Source of the DNA: Planctomycetota bacterium | GTDB taxonomy: Bacteria; Planctomycetota; MHYJ01; JACQXL01; JAVHLO01 | DNA length: 9,255 nucleotides | Assembly (NCBI GenBank): GCA_031082105.1 | Contig: JAVHLO010000112.1 | Location: forward strand, 1 to 9,255 | Direction: 5' to 3' | Shown: piece by piece, positions 6,199 through 9,255 of the stretch | Position numbering within the stretch: the stretch's first letter is position 1 | Layout of the letters: every line of letters begins with the position of its first letter | Made by a program: the position numbers and the translations under genes | The notes under the pieces: generated by a model | What the model saw: only the letters and a program-made list of their open reading frames with translations | Databases searched by the model: none | What the model was told of the DNA's origin: nothing

Positions 6199-6333
6199 AA
6201 AGCCCCTTGGGAACAACTTGCCGCCATCATGTCGAACCCGTCTTGCCGTCTCCTGCGCCTCCCGGCTGGGGTGTCTTCTCTCGGCCCGCGCGGGCAAGCG
6301 AAAATGAAGGTGACCGCGCTTCCCGAAACGCAG
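6199..6333. other. non-coding spacer before the exoprotein promoter
   Basis: Part of a 266-nt gap between the ATPase and the exoprotein gene. I see no supported gene here. Short open frames exist on both strands but lack ribosome-binding sites and recognisable protein content. No T-tract terminator for the ATPase gene is evident. Confidence 0.5.
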
Positions 6334-6370
6334 TTGAAAAACCGGCCCGAGAACGCTATACTTATAGTAT
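6334..6370 (+). promoter_or_regulatory. strong sigma70-like promoter with palindrome over the -10 box
   Basis: TTGAAA (6334-6339) and TATACT (6357-6362) are separated by exactly 17 nt, each 5 of 6 to consensus. A small palindrome, ATACT and AGTAT around TAT (6358-6370), covers the -10 box and probable start point near 6368-6370 and could be a repressor site. The leader to the start codon at 6436 is about 65 nt. Confidence 0.72.
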
Positions 6371-6435
6371 CATGCGTTCCGTCGGCTGGAACGAGGCGAC
6401 CTGCGATTCCAAGTCCCGGTTGAGGAGGCTTGTCT

Positions 6436-9255
6436 ATGCGCCTGAGGGGTTCCGCGCGTCATAAGGCGATATGGTGGGTAGTTACGTTGGTCTGCCTGAC
6501 AACACTCCTCTCCTCCTTCGGTGAACGCCGCGCTTGCGCACAAGCGCAATCCGGCTCGTCATGCCAACTCGACACGAAAACAAAACTCACCTCCGTCGAA
6601 GTCTTGCCAGACTCGTTCTCGCCCGCTCAATGTAGCACAGGCGTCCCGCCTGTGCAGTCCGATCCCGGCGTACCACCTGTGCTGACAATCACCATCCGCG
6701 GCGCGAACCGGCCGACCGACGGCCTCGGCGGCAATTCGCAGCAGCACGTCTTCTTCAACCGGGTAACCGTCGAGATCAAGGGACCCTCAGGAGCGACCGT
6801 GCGGACTCTCCAGGGCAGCTTCCAACTCCAGCATCCGATCTCCACCCAGAACGACACGCCGAACAATCCCGTCTGGGTGCCCTTCGAGTACACGATTGAG
6901 TGGGATGGGATGATCTCCAGCGGGAATCAGGGGCCCGTCCCCGCCTCGGATGGGAACTACAGTATCGTCGCGACGATGCAGACCGTCCGCTTCAAGAAGT
7001 CCGGACCGGGTCAGGGCATGCCGCCAGATCATATTATTGGAGCGACGTCGCCGAAATCACACACGGTCACCGTCGACGGCACGGCACCCACAATCTCATC
7101 TGAGATGCCCCCGGACGGAAGCCTCCTCGCCCAGGCCTCGCCGACCGTTTCAGCAACGTACGGCGATGCCGGGTCCGGGATTGACCCAGCAGGCGTCCGC
7201 CTCTTCGTAGACTCGGCCGACGTGACATCGGGCGCTGTGGTCACCCAGGCTGCGATCAGCTATGTGCCAGCGGTCCCGCTAGTCGATGGTACCCACCTCG
7301 TACGGCTCGTCGTCCGCGACCTCGCGGGCAACGAGTCCTCGTCCGAATGGGGGTTCACCACGGATATCACGCCTCCGGCGGTATTCGCCTTGTCGCCCGA
7401 GGCTGGCTCACTCGTCGCCCTGCACAAGCCTGAGGTCAAGTGCTCCTTCCACGATGCGACCACGCAGGTCGATCCTGATTCGATCACCATCATATTCGAT
7501 GGCACGGATGTCACGGAGAACGCGACCATCGGGGCGGACGGGCTTGTCTTCACACCCGCGGAGCAGCTTGCGGACCGAGAGTACACAGTGCAGGTGGCGG
7601 TTGCAGACATCCTTGGAAATGGGTCGAGTGCTCAATGGTCCTTCCGGGTCGTGTCGGCGGCGAACACGGTCACCGCAACAAACGGTGGAACGGTGTCAGT
7701 TGCCGACCCTGACAGCCCGATCTTCGGCGCGTACATGTACGTCCCGCCGGAAGCGCTGGCTCAGGACGCCCTGGTGGTCATGACGCTCCCGGCCACACCG
7801 CCTGCGCCCGATGCTGGACTCTTCAGTCCGTCCGGCACGACCGTCTCAATCGAGTGCAGCGCCGGGCTTCTCACTCCCGTGCTGCTCACGCTGCCCTACG
7901 ACGAAGCCCCGGTCCTCGAAAGGGGCCTGAACGAAGCCGTTGTGCGGCTGTACCACTACAGCCCCGGTCTCGCCGACTGGCAGATGCTGCCGTACGTCTC
8001 AACGAACGCAGGCGCGAACACCGTAACGGCGCAGGTCACGTCCTTCTCGGAGTTCGAGCCGGGGATTCCCGTTCCAACGAACTTTGCGAAGGTGAGCGGC
8101 GACAACCAGCTCGTCCCGCCGAACAGCAAGTTCGGGGAATCGATGGTCACGAGGCTCACGGACCAGGACGGCAACCCGCTCGGCGGCTGGGAGGTGAAGT
8201 ACGAGCGCACGGCGGGGGCGGGTAAGTTCGACCCGCCGCCGTTGGCGCCCGATCCGCCACTCCATCAGCCGCCGCAGCAGAATGAGCTTCCAGATGCGAA
8301 CTTGGCACCGGCCTGCGACCACTTCACCGACGCCCTAGGGAAAGACTTCGAAGTAAAGACGCCTGGCGGCCGCACCGTGGGACTGCACAGTACCGAAGAG
8401 GTGCATATCTTCCTGGAAGCCTCGGAACAGATAATCAGCTTCTTCATCGAATCAGTGTCCGGTGCGCAATCGACCTCGATTACGATGACCGGGCTCGCCC
8501 CATCGTCTACGCTCCAGAAGTTTGAGGACAGCTACAAGAACCATGTGGCCGTTGAGGTCGGGGCCGACGGGACGTACGCCTTCGTCCAAGGAGTTGCAGA
8601 ACGGCATCATGTCTTCTTTCAGCCCACCGGTGGGACAATATACGTGGACTGGCAGGGACCGAGCCAGCCTGTCGGCAACTGGGATGCAGCGACAAAGACA
8701 CTGACGCTTACGCAGGACCTCGTAGAGCCGATCGAAATCCAAGGCAACGGGATAACTCTCGACGGCGCGAACCATCACATCACAGGTCCCGGCTATGGCT
8801 ACGCCTATGGTGTGAGCGTGGTTGGCAAAGACAACGTTGTCGTGAAGAACTGTGAGGTCTCAGGATTCTATACCGGTATCGCGGTATTGGGTAACATCGG
8901 CAGTACTCTATGCAACAACCGAGTGAGCGCGAACTACGCGTACGGCATTTTCCTCCTTGGGGGCTGGCACAACAGCCTTGTTTCAAACACCGTTGGCTCG
9001 AACGAGTACGATGGTATCATGGTCTACGGCAGCACAGGGAACACCCTGACCTCCAACACCGTCAGCTCCAACGGAAACAATGGCCTCTGGCTCTACGCAT
9101 CTTCTGACGGCAATGTACTGAGCAACAATACTGTGGAGTCGAACGGCGTCTACGGAATCTACCTTACCAACTCCGCCTCCAACAGCTTGGTATTGAACAC
9201 ATGTGCCGAGAGCGGGTGTTTCGACCTCTGGATCTACGCGGCGACGGACGCGCAG
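6436..9255 (+). CDS. large secreted mosaic protein: FlgD-Ig, Ig-like, ZU5-like and NosD-like beta-helix (3' end outside window)
   Basis: The frame is open for 940 codons and leaves the window without a stop. ATG 6436 is preceded by GAGGAGG at 7-nt spacing. Residues 1-~36 form a Sec signal (KAIWWVVTLVCLTTLLSS) with probable cleavage after ACAQA. An FlgD-like Ig domain spans ~96-190 (VTVEIKGPSGATVRTL, then TIEWDG and SDGNYSIVATMQ). Two Ig-like repeats lie at ~209-308 (DGTAPTIS ... VRDLAGNESSS) and ~310-405 (DITPPAVFALSPEAG ... VADILGNGSSAQ). A ZU5-like domain covers ~415-545 (NGGTVSV, YVPPEAL). A partial invasin/Big_1-like domain covers ~548-600 (KVSGDNQLVPPNS, TDQDGNPLGGWEVKYERTAG). Then come a Pro-rich linker (~598-615), an unrecognised segment (~616-750), and from ~756 a right-handed parallel beta-helix of NosD/CASH type. 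The family is usually cell-surface or extracellular, perhaps for adhesion or carbohydrate binding; no catalytic residues are identified, and the C-terminal anchor or sorting signal is not visible. Confidence 0.9.
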   Translation, partial: MRLRGSARHKAIWWVVTLVCLTTLLSSFGERRACAQAQSGSSCQLDTKTKLTSVEVLPDSFSPAQCSTGVPPVQSDPGVPPVLTITIRGANRPTDGLGGNSQQHVFFNRVTVEIKGPSGATVRTLQGSFQLQHPISTQNDTPNNPVWVPFEYTIEWDGMISSGNQGPVPASDGNYSIVATMQTVRFKKSGPGQGMPPDHIIGATSPKSHTVTVDGTAPTISSEMPPDGSLLAQASPTVSATYGDAGSGIDPAGVRLFVDSADVTSGAVVTQAAISYVPAVPLVDGTHLVRLVVRDLAGNESSSEWGFTTDITPPAVFALSPEAGSLVALHKPEVKCSFHDATTQVDPDSITIIFDGTDVTENATIGADGLVFTPAEQLADREYTVQVAVADILGNGSSAQWSFRVVSAANTVTATNGGTVSVADPDSPIFGAYMYVPPEALAQDALVVMTLPATPPAPDAGLFSPSGTTVSIECSAGLLTPVLLTLPYDEAPVLERGLNEAVVRLYHYSPGLADWQMLPYVSTNAGANTVTAQVTSFSEFEPGIPVPTNFAKVSGDNQLVPPNSKFGESMVTRLTDQDGNPLGGWEVKYERTAGAGKFDPPPLAPDPPLHQPPQQNELPDANLAPACDHFTDALGKDFEVKTPGGRTVGLHSTEEVHIFLEASEQIISFFIESVSGAQSTSITMTGLAPSSTLQKFEDSYKNHVAVEVGADGTYAFVQGVAERHHVFFQPTGGTIYVDWQGPSQPVGNWDAATKTLTLTQDLVEPIEIQGNGITLDGANHHITGPGYGYAYGVSVVGKDNVVVKNCEVSGFYTGIAVLGNIGSTLCNNRVSANYAYGIFLLGGWHNSLVSNTVGSNEYDGIMVYGSTGNTLTSNTVSSNGNNGLWLYASSDGNVLSNNTVESNGVYGIYLTNSASNSLVLNTCAESGCFDLWIYAATDAQ
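6635..6682 (+). repeat. in-frame palindromic dispersed repeat within the exoprotein gene
   Basis: GCACAGGCG (6635-6643) and CGCCTGTGC (6647-6655) form a perfect 9-bp stem with a TCC loop. A degenerate copy of its right half follows 27 nt later: 14 of 16 positions match between 6640-6655 and 6667-6682. In frame this reads as GVPPVQSDP followed by GVPPVL. The opposite strand reads HRRDACAT, a peptide I recall as a hallmark of mis-annotated repeat-derived ORFs in Planctomycetes/Verrucomicrobia-type genomes. It sits between the signal peptide and the first Ig-like domain and adds about 15 residues without breaking the frame. Confidence 0.6.
8833..9255 (+). repeat. degenerate ~69-bp repeats encoding beta-helix coils
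   Basis: Coils of the NosD-like beta-helix begin at residues 800, 823, 846, 869, 893 and 916, a period of 23 residues (once 24). The recurrent pattern is N-x-L-x-x-N-x-V-x-x-N-x-x-x-G-I-x-L/V, seen for example in NSLVSNTVGSNEYDGIMVYG and NTLTSNTVSSNGNNGLWLYA. The DNA is diverged between units, so this is an old protein-level repeat rather than a recent tandem duplication. It continues beyond the window edge. Confidence 0.7.

Noticed and set aside
6229..6464. Small plus-strand frames upstream of the exoprotein
   Set aside because: They span the promoter and leader, lack ribosome-binding sites, and contain no recognisable protein features.
8833..9255. Possible CRISPR or recent tandem DNA repeat
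   Set aside because: The ~69-bp periodicity is only at protein level with strongly diverged DNA; there are no identical repeats with unique spacers.
1..9255. Phage-defence, toxin-antitoxin or integrated element
   Set aside because: No integrase, transposase, nuclease-helicase pair, reverse transcriptase or small toxin-antitoxin gene pair is visible; exonuclease VII here is the housekeeping enzyme.

Overview
The window looks like chromosome from an uncultured, GC-rich Gram-negative bacterium. Codon third positions are mostly G/C, initiation sites are AGGAG/GAGGAGG-like, and there are Sec-type signal sequences, a large FlgD-Ig/beta-helix exoprotein and dispersed palindromic repeats. One repeat has GCACAGGCG/CGCCTGTGC arms and another a CCCCTT/AAGGGG core. 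From memory I associate such repeats with Planctomycetota/Verrucomicrobiota-type and other uncultured lineages; the phylum cannot be fixed from this window.

Left part, minus strand (about 1-3331): xseA (exonuclease VII large subunit), then a roughly 280-nt gap holding palindromes and a possible small or decayed gene, then an ArsB/NhaD-superfamily membrane permease, then xseB (exonuclease VII small subunit). The two exonuclease subunit genes, normally adjacent, are separated by the transporter gene. The permease and xseB are only 23 nt apart and probably share a transcript.

Middle part, plus strand (3332-6169): a divergent promoter region with a good TTGACA-17-TAGTAT promoter drives a 520-residue exported or membrane-anchored HExxH putative metallopeptidase with a highly charged tail. 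Then come about 125 nt packed with hairpins (a dispersed-repeat remnant) and a 314-residue BcrA/LanF-type ABC ATPase with a Glu in place of the Q-loop Gln. No permease gene accompanies the ATPase in the window, and short inverted sequences flank it.

Right part, plus strand (6170-9255): a 266-nt leader with a strong sigma70-like promoter (TTGAAA-17-TATACT) and a GAGGAGG ribosome-binding site, then an open reading frame of at least 940 codons that leaves the window without a stop. It encodes a secreted mosaic protein: signal peptide, FlgD-like Ig domain, two Ig-like repeats, ZU5-like domain, partial invasin-like Ig domain, Pro-rich linker, a domain I do not recognise, and a NosD-like right-handed beta-helix with a 23-residue period. 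A palindromic dispersed repeat appears to have been domesticated in frame near its N-terminus.

I see no CRISPR array, tRNA, rRNA, integrase or transposase. The clearest candidates for something new are the mosaic exoprotein with its in-frame repeat, the orphan E-loop ATPase bracketed by inverted repeats, and the uncharacterised exported HExxH family. I do not see a coherent new defence or mobile system.
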